A DNA stretch of 64,000 nucleotides from assembly GCF_034087045.1 (NCBI RefSeq), contig NZ_CP139247.1:3064001-3128000 (forward strand). Direction: 5' to 3'. The DNA comes from Chitinophaga sancti (lineage in GTDB: Bacteria > Bacteroidota > Bacteroidia > Chitinophagales > Chitinophagaceae). Below the pieces are notes generated by a model. The model saw nothing but the letters and a program-made list of their open reading frames with translations, was not told the origin of the DNA and searched no databases. This document shows positions 1 through 8,792 of this stretch, piece by piece (the first letter of the stretch is position 1; every line of letters begins with the position of its first letter). Both the position numbers and the translations under genes were made by a program.

Positions 1-714
1 ATCTCCGATGGCTTCTGGAACAATGTGTTGAAAGATTGTGAAGAAGCAGATGTGGTGTTGGTGAATTCAGACTATGTGAAAGACACTTTTGTTGCACAGG
101 GTTTTGCTGCTGATAAGATCAAAGTGATTCACCTGGGTATCGATGAGAGCTTTCATTCACTAAAACAATCTTATGAGTCAGGTACGATCCGCCTGGTTTT
201 CACAGGCAACTTCGGTGTACGCAAAGGTGCTCACCTGATCGTATCGGCTATCGAACAACTTATTCAAAAAGATTTTCCTTTCACACTGGATGTGATTGGC
301 AATGTATCGAACGAACTGGCTATTCCGGATTGGTTCAGGAATCATCCGGGTATCACCCTGCATGGTTCAATGCCACAAGATCAGCTGAAGACATTTCTCG
401 CAAAGAGCGATCTGTATATTTTCCCGACATATGTAGAGGGCGCGGCACAATCCGTGAAAGAGGCGATGGCAGCAGGACTACCGGTAATCACCACTGTAAA
501 CAGCGGGGCGCCGGTAACACACATGGAAAACGGTTTTTTGATTCCCGATGATAACGCCGATGCACTGGCAGCTGCTATCCTGCAACTAAGCGCAGCACCG
601 GCACTGAGAAAGGAATTGGGACTCAAAGCAGCAGAAACGATTCGCACCGGCCACACATGGGAACGATATGCACAGGAAGTAACTGAACTATATAAAAGCA
701 TAATCAGCGCATGA
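1..714 (+). CDS. Glycosyltransferase family 4 (GT-B), 5'-truncated by the window
   Basis: The reading frame is open from base 1, so only the C-terminal 237 residues are visible. They contain the nucleotide-sugar half of a GT-B retaining glycosyltransferase: a GNFGVRKGAHLIVSAI strand-helix and the E-x7-E signature (EGAAQSVKE) followed by AMAAGLPVITT. The enzyme should act in the cytosol, adding a sugar from a nucleotide donor to a lipid-linked exopolysaccharide repeat unit. The stop overlaps the next start in an ATGA at 711-714, so the two genes are probably translationally coupled. Acceptor and donor cannot be read from sequence. Confidence 0.9.
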   Translation: MSDGFWNNVLKDCEEADVVLVNSDYVKDTFVAQGFAADKIKVIHLGIDESFHSLKQSYESGTIRLVFTGNFGVRKGAHLIVSAIEQLIQKDFPFTLDVIGNVSNELAIPDWFRNHPGITLHGSMPQDQLKTFLAKSDLYIFPTYVEGAAQSVKEAMAAGLPVITTVNSGAPVTHMENGFLIPDDNADALAAAILQLSAAPALRKELGLKAAETIRTGHTWERYAQEVTELYKSIISA

Positions 715-2048
715 ATTTATCCAGGAACAAATCGAATATAAAAATCGTATTGTACTCTCTGCTCAGTTCTGTGCAGATGTCATTTGTGGGTACGCTTATT
801 ATGAGTGAAGTATATGCAGGTCTCAACTCATTGAATTTTAGCCGTACCAAACAACTATACCACAATAATCCTGACGTGAAAAGGATACAGGTAGCTTTGC
901 TGATATTCCTCGCCATACAAATGTTGAGCGATGTGATTAATAACAATAGCATGAACAACATGCTAAGAGGTTGGGCGGCGATTGGGGTATCCCTGGTGGT
1001 TTTTACATTTATGTTCAGGATGTTCGACGACACACCCCGGATAATTATCGCCTTTATGTGTGCCGAGGTAGTCAGGTTGATTCTCTTTGGCAGTTCGAGT
1101 CTGGAGCAGGATACATCTTCTATGATGGAGGACTATTCAGTCTTTAAGTTCAGGATTGCACCAATTACTAACTATATTATTTTAATCATTACGTTTTACA
1201 CGTATAATCAGCGAAAGGATATGCTCACCGTAGCCATTATTATGGCGTATGGACTTACCAATGTGGCACTTGACTTTCGTTCGAACGGGATGTTCTTCCT
1301 TTTTGGGGGATTGATCATTCACTTCCGCAGGGTGCTTATGCATATGACTCTTGCAAGAAAAATCGGCTTAACCATTTTTGTGGGCATTCTTTTCCAGGTC
1401 TTGTATATATTTTATGTAAATGCCGTATTGTCTGGTGAATTTGGAGGTAAGCATGCCGATGATCAGCTATCACATGCAGATAATCCTTACAATCCATTTG
1501 CTTTGATCGGAGAGGGGCGAGGTGAATTTTTTGTAGCCATCGAAGCTATAAAAGATGCACCCTGGCTTGGACATGGCTCCTGGGCAGTAGATGAGAACAA
1601 TCATTACCGCAGTCTGATGTTTAAAGATCTAGACAGAGATAGAAGCCGAATGGAAGCACTGAATAACAGTGGTGTGATACCCAGTCACTCTATATTATTG
1701 GGGGCTTGGTTGTATGGAGGTATCATTGCATTTCTCTGTATCTTCTACATTTTCTGGTTGGTCATGAAACGGGCGTTTTCACTTATCATGAATGAGCGGG
1801 CTATGGAGACTCCTTACTACCCGATCCTTGTATACTTTACGGTTCAGCTACTCTGGGTATTCCCATTCTCACCTTTGCCACATATCCGAAATACGCTACC
1901 ATTGATAATCGGATTCATAATTACCATTTACCATTCATTACAAAACGAAGAAGACGATGAAGAAGAAGATCTGCTTCCTGACAACGGGGGATATCACGAC
2001 GATAGCTACTATGAAGCGCGCCCTGGGAATGGCCAATCCATTAGCTGA
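711..2048 (+). CDS. Wzy/O-antigen-ligase-like polysaccharide polymerase, multipass membrane protein
   Basis: The 445-residue protein has about ten hydrophobic segments and a large periplasmic loop around residues 240-325. It carries motifs usual in Wzy/WaaL-type proteins: PWLGHGS at 284-290, and PSHSILLGAWLYGGI from 324 at the start of a membrane segment. The likely role is polymerisation (or ligation) of undecaprenyl-linked repeat units in the inner membrane. Start ATG overlaps the preceding stop (ATGA). The last 30 residues, an acidic tail rich in Glu and Asp, are encoded by DNA that is also the start of the next glycosyltransferase. Sequence in this family is poorly conserved, so polymerase versus ligase is undecided. 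Confidence 0.75.
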   Translation: MNLSRNKSNIKIVLYSLLSSVQMSFVGTLIMSEVYAGLNSLNFSRTKQLYHNNPDVKRIQVALLIFLAIQMLSDVINNNSMNNMLRGWAAIGVSLVVFTFMFRMFDDTPRIIIAFMCAEVVRLILFGSSSLEQDTSSMMEDYSVFKFRIAPITNYIILIITFYTYNQRKDMLTVAIIMAYGLTNVALDFRSNGMFFLFGGLIIHFRRVLMHMTLARKIGLTIFVGILFQVLYIFYVNAVLSGEFGGKHADDQLSHADNPYNPFALIGEGRGEFFVAIEAIKDAPWLGHGSWAVDENNHYRSLMFKDLDRDRSRMEALNNSGVIPSHSILLGAWLYGGIIAFLCIFYIFWLVMKRAFSLIMNERAMETPYYPILVYFTVQLLWVFPFSPLPHIRNTLPLIIGFIITIYHSLQNEEDDEEEDLLPDNGGYHDDSYYEARPGNGQSIS

Positions 2049-3090
2049 TCTGGGATGGGAGGTCTCCATCATTGCGATGGACTGTGCTGAGAACAGGGAA
2101 AGAGCCAGCATAGAGTGTGGTCCTAATGTAGCTGTATATTTTTATAAACCAGCCAACATGAATGGTGAGGTGGAACAAAAAATCATGCTGCTGAAAGAGA
2201 TTCGTCCTGATTATATTTATTTCTGCTCTTTTGGATTCCGTAACTGGATTCGAAAAAGTGCATTGGGCTTCAACCCGCAGATGGTGATTGAACACTCTGA
2301 ACTACAATCAGGTATTCCTGATAATAAGGGATTGAAAAAGATTATGGCACACTTTATTGAATCACTGTCTGTGATATATGCAGATAAACTGATTTGTGCC
2401 AGCCGTTATCTTGAAACTTTCTATCGCAAGAGATCTAAACAATTCATGCGTCGCAATATGTCTGTGTTGTATTCTCCATATGCTTATAGTACAGAAGTGA
2501 TTGATGCTCCCAGGCTACACCTCGATGACCTGCAGGCAAAGTATGCAGGGAAAACGGTGCTCATCTATATGGGAACAATGACGAAGAACTATGGTCTGTT
2601 CACCATGCTGGAAGCGGTGAAGGAAGCGGTGAAAGAAACACCTGATATCAAATTATTGCTGCTGGGTAGAGGCCGGCACCTGGATGAGGCGAAAGCCTAT
2701 GTGAAAGCGAATAGTCTTGAAGAATACATTGAGTTCCTGGGTTACGTACCTGAGACCATGCTGAGTTCTTACTTCGAACTGGCAGATGCATTCATCTCTC
2801 CATTGAACAATACGGTACAGGATTGGGCGCGTTGTCCCAGCAAGATCTACATGTACATTCCTTTTCATAAACCGGTATTCACCTGCAATATTGGTGAGCC
2901 GAAAGAGATATTTGGTAACGAAGGGTACTACTTCGACAATACTCAGCCGGGTTCCCTGGCAGAGTTGATTACGGGGCTTGTCCGGCAGCAGCTGGAGCGT
3001 GTGCCATTGGACGTTACAGCGCATAGCTGGACAACCCGTTCCCGTGAATTTTCCAACTGGATACTACAAAAAGAACCGATGTATGCATAA
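1957..3090 (+). CDS. Glycosyltransferase, GT4-like (GT-B fold)
   Basis: 377 residues. The N-terminus (KKKICFLTTGDITTIATM, then a helix and a second beta strand) is a GT-B acceptor domain, which supports the start at 1957 even though it lies 92 bp inside the upstream gene in another frame. The C-terminal half has YMGTMTKNYGLFTMLEAV, LLLLGRG and CPSKIYMYIPFHKPVFT, the last matching the conserved P-x-K...P-V donor-site segment. It should add one sugar to the exopolysaccharide repeat in the cytosol. The stop overlaps the next ATG by 8 bp. No classical E-x7-E is present, so it is a divergent GT4. Confidence 0.85.
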   Translation: MKKKICFLTTGDITTIATMKRALGMANPLADLGWEVSIIAMDCAENRERASIECGPNVAVYFYKPANMNGEVEQKIMLLKEIRPDYIYFCSFGFRNWIRKSALGFNPQMVIEHSELQSGIPDNKGLKKIMAHFIESLSVIYADKLICASRYLETFYRKRSKQFMRRNMSVLYSPYAYSTEVIDAPRLHLDDLQAKYAGKTVLIYMGTMTKNYGLFTMLEAVKEAVKETPDIKLLLLGRGRHLDEAKAYVKANSLEEYIEFLGYVPETMLSSYFELADAFISPLNNTVQDWARCPSKIYMYIPFHKPVFTCNIGEPKEIFGNEGYYFDNTQPGSLAELITGLVRQQLERVPLDVTAHSWTTRSREFSNWILQKEPMYA

Positions 3091-4468
3091 AGCTGTTTTA
3101 CTTTCTAAGGGAGAAGGAAACTTTTATTTCGGTTTCCATGATCTGATCGCATGGAACAATGCTGGCGATAAATTACTTGCATTAAGGATCGATGATATGC
3201 TAACACCGCCAAATCCTGATGTACCCTGTGATATCGGGTACCTGGACAAGGAAGGAAAGTATCATAAAATGGGAGAGACTTATGCATACAATTATCCACA
3301 GGGTGCACGCCAGCAGTGGATTGGTAAATCAGATCTTTTCATTGTAAATGATAAGATCAATCATGCATGGCGTTCTAAAATCTATAATACAAAAACAGGT
3401 GAATGTACACCATTGGAATTTCCTACCCATGTGATTACAGATGATGGCTGGGCGTTTGGTCTGGACTATGCGCGGTTGTTCAGAGTAGGTGGTTATGGTT
3501 ACACAGGTTTGCCGGATGCATATGCAGGTGAAGATGCACCTGCTGATTCTGGTATCGTGAAGCACAATGTATACACAGGGGAAGAAGAGATGATCATCTC
3601 TGTAGCAGAGGTAGCGAACTACCAGATGAATGCGAACCTGGGGAATAACCATTACTTCACTCACTTGTTACTGAACCCTTCACAGACACGTGTTTGCTTC
3701 TTGCACAGATATAAACTGAAAGATGGTGGTGAGACCACGCGCCTCATGACTATCAATACGGATGGCTCTGAACTGCATTGTCTGGCAACCGGTTTTCTGA
3801 GCCACTTTGACTGGCAGGATGATAACCATATTGCTATATGGGGACGTACAGGTAGTAGTGTGGAAAAACTGCGTAGTTCATTGTTATATCGCATGCTTCC
3901 AACTGGTTTGGTAGGCAGGGCGAAAAAAATAATCAAGAAGATTTTATATAAGCCTAAACCAGGTGTGAACAGTAATCCAGGTTTTAACTGGTTGTTGTTT
4001 ACAGATGCAGAAGGTGCGCCGCACTCTTTGCTGGCAAAGGATGTAATTACTGAAGATGGGCATCCGATGTTCTGTCCTGCTAACAGGGATTGGATGATCT
4101 GTGATACCTATCCCAACAGCGAAGGCATCCGCACCTTGTTCTTATTCCAATACAGTACACAGCGCCGCGTAGATCTTGGCACTTATAAGATGCTGGATCA
4201 ACAGCCTGACCTCGATAAATCTATGCCATACCTGCAGGGTGTGGACAAGACAGTGTTGAAAGCATTCTCTCCTCAGCAGATGGCTTTCACACGCAGTGGT
4301 CTGCACTGTGATTTGCACCCAAGATGGAAAGGAGACGGTACCATGGTAGCGTTTGATTCCATTCATGAAGGCAGCAGGCAAATTTATGGATTCGATGTAA
4401 GTGATATTATTAAATCAAAAGACACCCCCTCCGCACATGAACGACAGGCAGCACATTACGGGGTTTGA
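3083..4468 (+). CDS. Cytosolic beta-propeller protein in exopolysaccharide locus
   Basis: 461 residues from ATG 3083; an in-frame upstream ATG at 2978 would lie deep inside the glycosyltransferase gene and adds no recognisable sequence. The protein is a run of short beta-strand blades ending in DLHPRWKGDGTMVAFDSI, which resembles the His-x-Pro-x-W-x-x-D-G-x-x-V-A-F blade of TolB/WD40-like propellers and of oligogalacturonate-lyase-type proteins. No signal peptide or membrane segment is visible, so it appears cytosolic. Its placement between glycosyltransferase and acyltransferase genes, with overlaps on both sides, suggests a role in polysaccharide synthesis or its control, but no catalytic function can be assigned. 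Confidence 0.75.
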   Translation: MHKAVLLSKGEGNFYFGFHDLIAWNNAGDKLLALRIDDMLTPPNPDVPCDIGYLDKEGKYHKMGETYAYNYPQGARQQWIGKSDLFIVNDKINHAWRSKIYNTKTGECTPLEFPTHVITDDGWAFGLDYARLFRVGGYGYTGLPDAYAGEDAPADSGIVKHNVYTGEEEMIISVAEVANYQMNANLGNNHYFTHLLLNPSQTRVCFLHRYKLKDGGETTRLMTINTDGSELHCLATGFLSHFDWQDDNHIAIWGRTGSSVEKLRSSLLYRMLPTGLVGRAKKIIKKILYKPKPGVNSNPGFNWLLFTDAEGAPHSLLAKDVITEDGHPMFCPANRDWMICDTYPNSEGIRTLFLFQYSTQRRVDLGTYKMLDQQPDLDKSMPYLQGVDKTVLKAFSPQQMAFTRSGLHCDLHPRWKGDGTMVAFDSIHEGSRQIYGFDVSDIIKSKDTPSAHERQAAHYGV

Positions 4469-5420
4469 TTTTATCAGGCCTATCGCCGCTTTAAGTGTTG
4501 TATGGATACATGGTTGTGCCGGTAGTATACTGACGAAAAGGTTGAACCCGTTGAATGCTTATGCGGTACCGGTATTTATCGCCATTTCAATGTTTCTCTT
4601 TGCCTGGCAGATCATCGGAAAGGGGCGCCGAAACTTTAGAGAAATGCTGGTGACCCGCATCCAGCGACTGATGATTCCTTTCTTTTTGTGGACACTGATT
4701 TACCTGGGTATTAGAATATTTAAAGCAAGGTTTATACACGAGCCTTTTGAAATGAAGTGGATAGAGACGTTCGTGTTCAAAGGCAGTTCTTACCAGTTGT
4801 GGTACCTGCCCAACCTTTTCTACCTCAGTCTCCTGTTTTTTCCTTTATTGAATGTGGCTGTGCGAAACCGGAAGATAGCAAATGTGGTCATCTTCTTTAT
4901 TGTGTGCATATCTGCTATTGTGTTATGGTATACACCTTCTGATATCAAGCAGGCCGATTGGTTTACCAGGCATATCCTGTTGTACTTTGTGCCTTCGCTG
5001 ATTTCAGCATCGATAGGGATGTTGTTTTACATCAACTATGAAAAGGTGAAAGAGATGTATGGCACCAGCTTATACATACTGGTACCAATATGGGCAGTGG
5101 CGTTGTTTTTTGCACAGCTGTTTATGCCACATGTATTGACTGGATTGGCTTTTGTAGCGGTGTTGTTTCCATTGCTGCTATTCCAGGTAAATGGTAGTTA
5201 TCCGGGTATGATGGCATTGTCCAGGAATTCAATGGGCATTTACCTGATACATGGTGTGTTTCTGGAAGGGATTAAAACAGGCATGCAGCTCATCCATCAT
5301 CCTGTACAGGGACTGGTACTGACACTGGGATCCATTATTGTGACTTACCTGCTCAGCTTTGGTGTTTCTGAGATCTTATCAAAGAATGACATTTTGAGAA
5401 AGTACCTGATGGGCAATTAA
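4437..5420 (+). CDS. Acyltransferase family 3 (OafA-like) membrane O-acyltransferase
   Basis: The protein begins MNDRQHITGFDFIRPIAALSVVWIHG, the typical first helix of acyltransferase-3 proteins with the conserved His after the first membrane segment. I chose ATG 4437 (327 residues), which leaves a 32-bp overlap with the propeller gene; an in-frame ATG at 4401 is possible but adds an unrelated leader. About ten membrane segments follow. The family moves acetyl or other acyl groups across the inner membrane onto sugars, here presumably onto the exopolysaccharide. The residues NSMGIYLIHGVFLEGI near the C-terminus are typical of the family. Confidence 0.88.
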   Translation: MNDRQHITGFDFIRPIAALSVVWIHGCAGSILTKRLNPLNAYAVPVFIAISMFLFAWQIIGKGRRNFREMLVTRIQRLMIPFFLWTLIYLGIRIFKARFIHEPFEMKWIETFVFKGSSYQLWYLPNLFYLSLLFFPLLNVAVRNRKIANVVIFFIVCISAIVLWYTPSDIKQADWFTRHILLYFVPSLISASIGMLFYINYEKVKEMYGTSLYILVPIWAVALFFAQLFMPHVLTGLAFVAVLFPLLLFQVNGSYPGMMALSRNSMGIYLIHGVFLEGIKTGMQLIHHPVQGLVLTLGSIIVTYLLSFGVSEILSKNDILRKYLMGN

Positions 5421-5429
5421 ACTTTTAAC

Positions 5430-6536
5430 ATGATCGGCATTTTGCAACCATATATACCTCACTACAGGGAGGAGTTTTTCAACATGCTGAAGGAGCAGTT
5501 GCCAATGGACCTGTATTGTTATGAGAAGCAGGCCGATATTGGCAAGCATCATTTCAAAGAGGGAAATACCGGCATTATTCCTTTGCGTGCATTTATGAAA
5601 GGACCATTCGTTTTGTATAATCCTTTCCCGTTGCTGAACAGGAAATACAAAGTACTGGTGCTGATGCTGAACTTTGGTCACCTGAGCACCTGGCTGATCC
5701 TGTTACTGAAGCCTTTCATCAAACAAAAAATTGTGTTGTGGGGACATGGAATTTCTGTAAAGCGATATGTGAAGGAAGAAAAGAAACCGCACCTGTTACT
5801 GCGCTGGATGATTGGCTTGTCTGATGGTGTGTGGTTCTATACAAAGAAAGAACTAGAAGTGTGGAAACCGTTTATGCCGAAGATGAATGGACATGCATTA
5901 AATAATACGATCTCTGGTGTGGATGCCATTCTCGAATTGAATATGGCTGATAAGCAATCTTTGAGAGAAAGATATGGTATAACCCAGCAACGGGTGCTCA
6001 TATACTGTGCAAGATTCAATGAGCCGGGCAGACGGGTAGATCTGCTGGTAGAGCTGATAGAAAGATTGTCACCTGAAGGTTTCGCATTTGTAATCATCGG
6101 TGATGGCCGATTGAAACCAGATTTCTCCGGGTATACACATGTTCATGATTTTGGGGCACTGTATGACAGAAAGGTGAAGGATGAGTTGTTCAGCATGGCG
6201 GATATTTATTTTCAGCCGGGATGGGTGGGCTTATCAATTGTAGAAGCGATGTCTTACGGTAAGCCGGTATTTACATTCAAACGTTCTGAGTCTGTATTGC
6301 AATGTGTGGAATACAGCTATATCAGACACGGTCACAATGGAATGATCTTCGAGAGCATGGCGGAATGTGTAGATACATTGTCGCTCTCAACAGAAAAAGA
6401 AATAGGCAGAATGGGCGAGAATGCCCGCGCTTATGTAAGGAAAGAATTAACCATGGATACAATGGCGGATAATGCAGTGACCGCCATCCGACATATTTCT
6501 TCACCCAAGCCTGTACTGCATGAAGACGCAAAATAA
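5430..6536 (+). CDS. Glycosyltransferase family 4
   Basis: 368 residues with a GT-B layout. The N-terminal domain starts MIGILQPYIPHYREEFFNML, the usual beginning of GT4 enzymes that act on membrane-linked acceptors. The C-terminal domain shows ARFNEPGRRVDLLVELI and PGWVGLSIVEAMSYGKPVFTF, the donor-binding segment with its conserved Glu before AMSYGKPV. It lies 9 bp after the acyltransferase stop and 3 bp before a small membrane-protein gene, so it is part of the same transcript. Sugar specificity is unknown. Confidence 0.9.
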   Translation: MIGILQPYIPHYREEFFNMLKEQLPMDLYCYEKQADIGKHHFKEGNTGIIPLRAFMKGPFVLYNPFPLLNRKYKVLVLMLNFGHLSTWLILLLKPFIKQKIVLWGHGISVKRYVKEEKKPHLLLRWMIGLSDGVWFYTKKELEVWKPFMPKMNGHALNNTISGVDAILELNMADKQSLRERYGITQQRVLIYCARFNEPGRRVDLLVELIERLSPEGFAFVIIGDGRLKPDFSGYTHVHDFGALYDRKVKDELFSMADIYFQPGWVGLSIVEAMSYGKPVFTFKRSESVLQCVEYSYIRHGHNGMIFESMAECVDTLSLSTEKEIGRMGENARAYVRKELTMDTMADNAVTAIRHISSPKPVLHEDAK

Positions 6537-6539
6537 GTT

Positions 6540-6734
6540 ATGGCCTTTAGAGGTTTGGTAAAGCACCACATGGGACCCGGTGCACTGACATGGATCTGTT
6601 TTGCAGGGCTGACCTTAGTGATGGCTTACCTGTTGGAAATACATTTTCAGAAAAGAGTGGCTATGCCCTTATTGATAAAAAAACGTAAGAAAGCAGCTGT
6701 AGCCATGCCGGTGATCAGCGCAAAAGCATCATGA
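6540..6734 (+). CDS. Small single-pass membrane protein, unknown function
   Basis: 64 residues: a short N-terminal segment, one hydrophobic helix (ALTWICFAGLTLVMAYLLEI), then a Lys-rich stretch (IKKRKKAAVA) and an Ala/Ser-rich tail. It starts 3 bp after one glycosyltransferase stop and ends in an ATGA overlap with the next glycosyltransferase, which argues that it is translated. By the positive-inside rule the basic C-terminus would be cytosolic. I recognise no family. It might anchor or couple the flanking glycosyltransferases, but this is only a suggestion from position. Confidence 0.6.
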   Translation: MAFRGLVKHHMGPGALTWICFAGLTLVMAYLLEIHFQKRVAMPLLIKKRKKAAVAMPVISAKAS

Positions 6735-7882
6735 TGAAAATCTTATTTATTGTTCCTTCTTACAAGCCGGCTTTTATATACGGCGGGCCCATTGTAGTGA
6801 TTGCCAGATTGGCTGAGAGATTGGTAAGCCTTGGGCATGAGGTGACTGTATTCACTACAACTGCGAACGGTCATCAGGAATTAGAGGTGCCTTTAAAGAC
6901 ACCTGTGCAGGTGGATGGTGTAACAGTGTACTACTTTCCAAGAATAACAGGCGATCATACACATGTATCTCCTGCTTTGTGGAAACATACCTGGAAAACA
7001 GCGAAGTCATTTGATGTGGTACATATACATTCATGGTGGAGTTTCCTTGTATTAGGTGCTTCGCTCATGTGCAGACTGAGAGGCATCAAACCGGTACTTT
7101 CTCCGCATGGTATGTTCTGCGATTATGTACTGACGGCTAAGAACCAGGCAAAGAAAAAAGTATTGCACAATGTAATCGGCAAAAGTTTACTCAAGCATAC
7201 TTATCTGCATACTTCTTCGCCTATGGAGTGGAATGAGTGTCTGCGCATCCATAACGGCTGGCAGGGGGCAAAGATCTTTAACCTGGTAGACTTGCCAGTG
7301 GTAGACTGTCCCCGTCAGGAGAATGAAGTATTTACTATCAGCTTTTTGTCTCGTGTAGATCCTAAGAAGGGGTTGGACATTTTGCTCATTGCCTTATCCC
7401 AAGTGCCTTTCAGATATAAATTACAGATAGCAGGTTCAGGTGAGGAAGCGTATGTGGCAGAACTGAAATCGATCGTTACTAAACTGAATATGGAAGATCA
7501 TGTAGAGTGGGTAGGCTGGAAGAATTCAGAAACGAAATTCCCTTTCCTTGCAAATACAGATCTGTTTGCCCTCACTTCGCACAATGAAAACTTTGCGATT
7601 GTAGTGATCGAGTCTTTGTACGTAGGTACACCGGTATTGATCAGTAACAATGTGGGCTTGTCTGGCTATGTAGAACAAAACAGGCTGGGATGGATCACAG
7701 GTATTGAAGACATTGAAGAGGTAAGAGCGAAGCTGACCCTGGCTTACAACGATAAGCTGGAACGCAACCGCATTACGGCTACTGCGAAGGATATCATCAA
7801 CAGGGATTTTAATGAGAACAAGCTGGCAGGAGATTATGTCACCTTGTATCAAAGTTCAGGAACAGCGAAAAAGGTAATATAA
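6731..7882 (+). CDS. Glycosyltransferase family 4
   Basis: 383 residues. The N-terminus has IVPSYKPAFIYGGPIVVIARLAERL, with the Gly-rich loop and helix of GT4 enzymes, followed by LGHEVTVFTT. The acceptor domain contains LSPHGMFCDYVL. The donor domain has FLSRVDPKKGLDILLIAL and the E-x7-E motif (ENFAIVVIE) followed by SLYVGTPVLIS. These features are intact, so the enzyme should be active. It begins in an ATGA overlap with the small membrane-protein gene and is followed one base later by a GT2 gene. Confidence 0.92.
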   Translation: MMKILFIVPSYKPAFIYGGPIVVIARLAERLVSLGHEVTVFTTTANGHQELEVPLKTPVQVDGVTVYYFPRITGDHTHVSPALWKHTWKTAKSFDVVHIHSWWSFLVLGASLMCRLRGIKPVLSPHGMFCDYVLTAKNQAKKKVLHNVIGKSLLKHTYLHTSSPMEWNECLRIHNGWQGAKIFNLVDLPVVDCPRQENEVFTISFLSRVDPKKGLDILLIALSQVPFRYKLQIAGSGEEAYVAELKSIVTKLNMEDHVEWVGWKNSETKFPFLANTDLFALTSHNENFAIVVIESLYVGTPVLISNNVGLSGYVEQNRLGWITGIEDIEEVRAKLTLAYNDKLERNRITATAKDIINRDFNENKLAGDYVTLYQSSGTAKKVI

Positions 7883-7883
7883 T

Positions 7884-8792
7884 ATGGATCTGGCAGTCAT
7901 TATTCTTACATACAATGAAGAGAAGCATATCGGTCGCTGTCTGGAAAGCATGCGACAGGTATCGGATGAGATTTATATCGTAGATGCATTTTCTACGGAT
8001 GGTACGGTAGCGATTGCAGAGAGCTATGGTGCAAAGGTGTTTCAGCACACATGGGTGAATTATGCGCAGCAGTTTCAATGGGGACTGGATAACTGTGGTA
8101 TTCAGGCGTCATGGGTAATGCGCATGGACAGTGATGAATACCTGGAACCGGCATTGATTGCAGAGATCAATGAAAAAGTACAGGGACTGCCAGCAGAAGT
8201 AAGTGGTGTTTACATTCGCAGAAAGGTATTGTTCAAAGGCAAGTGGATCAGGCATGGTGGTTTCTATCCACACAACCTGCTGCGCATCTGGCGAAATAGA
8301 ATAGGCAGTATAGAGCAGCGGTGGATGGATGAACATATTGTACTGTCCGAAGGAAAGACAGCACAGTTCAAAGAGCACATTGTGGATTACAACCTGAATG
8401 CGATACACTGGTGGGTGAACAAGCATAATAACTATGCCATCCGTGAGATGGTTGACCTGCTGAATATTAAATACGGCCTGCTGAGTGCAGATAAGCGATT
8501 GCTGGAAATGGAGAGCACGCAGGCGAAGAAAAAACGGTTCCTGAAGGAGCGGGTATATTCTTCTTTATCACCGGGTATGCGGGCTTCCTTTTACTTCATG
8601 TACAGGTACATTTTACGATTCGGATTTATGGACGGGTATCATGGATTTGTGTTTCACTTTATGCAGGGGTATTGGTATCGCCTACTGGTAGATGTGAACC
8701 TGGAAGAGTTTGAACGGAAGCTGAATGGAGATAAAGGGAAAGAAAAGATGCTTGCTGTGCTGAAGGAGGATTATAATATCGTGCTTAATTAA
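7884..8792 (+). CDS. Glycosyltransferase family 2, WaaE/KdtX-like
   Basis: 302 residues beginning LAVIILTYNEEKHIGRCLESM, the GT-A nucleotide-binding start of GT2. AFSTDGT and the D-x-D metal site (MRMDSDEYLEP) follow. A His/Trp-rich segment (IHWWVNKHNNYAIREM) and the C-terminal GFMDGYHGFVFHFMQGYWYRLLV helices are typical of the LPS core beta-glucosyltransferase-like group. It should transfer a sugar with inversion onto a lipid-linked intermediate at the inner membrane. The stop overlaps the next ATG by one base (TAATG). Confidence 0.9.
   Translation: MDLAVIILTYNEEKHIGRCLESMRQVSDEIYIVDAFSTDGTVAIAESYGAKVFQHTWVNYAQQFQWGLDNCGIQASWVMRMDSDEYLEPALIAEINEKVQGLPAEVSGVYIRRKVLFKGKWIRHGGFYPHNLLRIWRNRIGSIEQRWMDEHIVLSEGKTAQFKEHIVDYNLNAIHWWVNKHNNYAIREMVDLLNIKYGLLSADKRLLEMESTQAKKKRFLKERVYSSLSPGMRASFYFMYRYILRFGFMDGYHGFVFHFMQGYWYRLLVDVNLEEFERKLNGDKGKEKMLAVLKEDYNIVLN

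Noticed and set aside
2978..3082. A longer start for the beta-propeller protein
   Set aside because: The extra 35 residues lie in the other frame of the glycosyltransferase gene; MHKAVLLSKGEGNFYFG at 3083 is a natural first beta strand.
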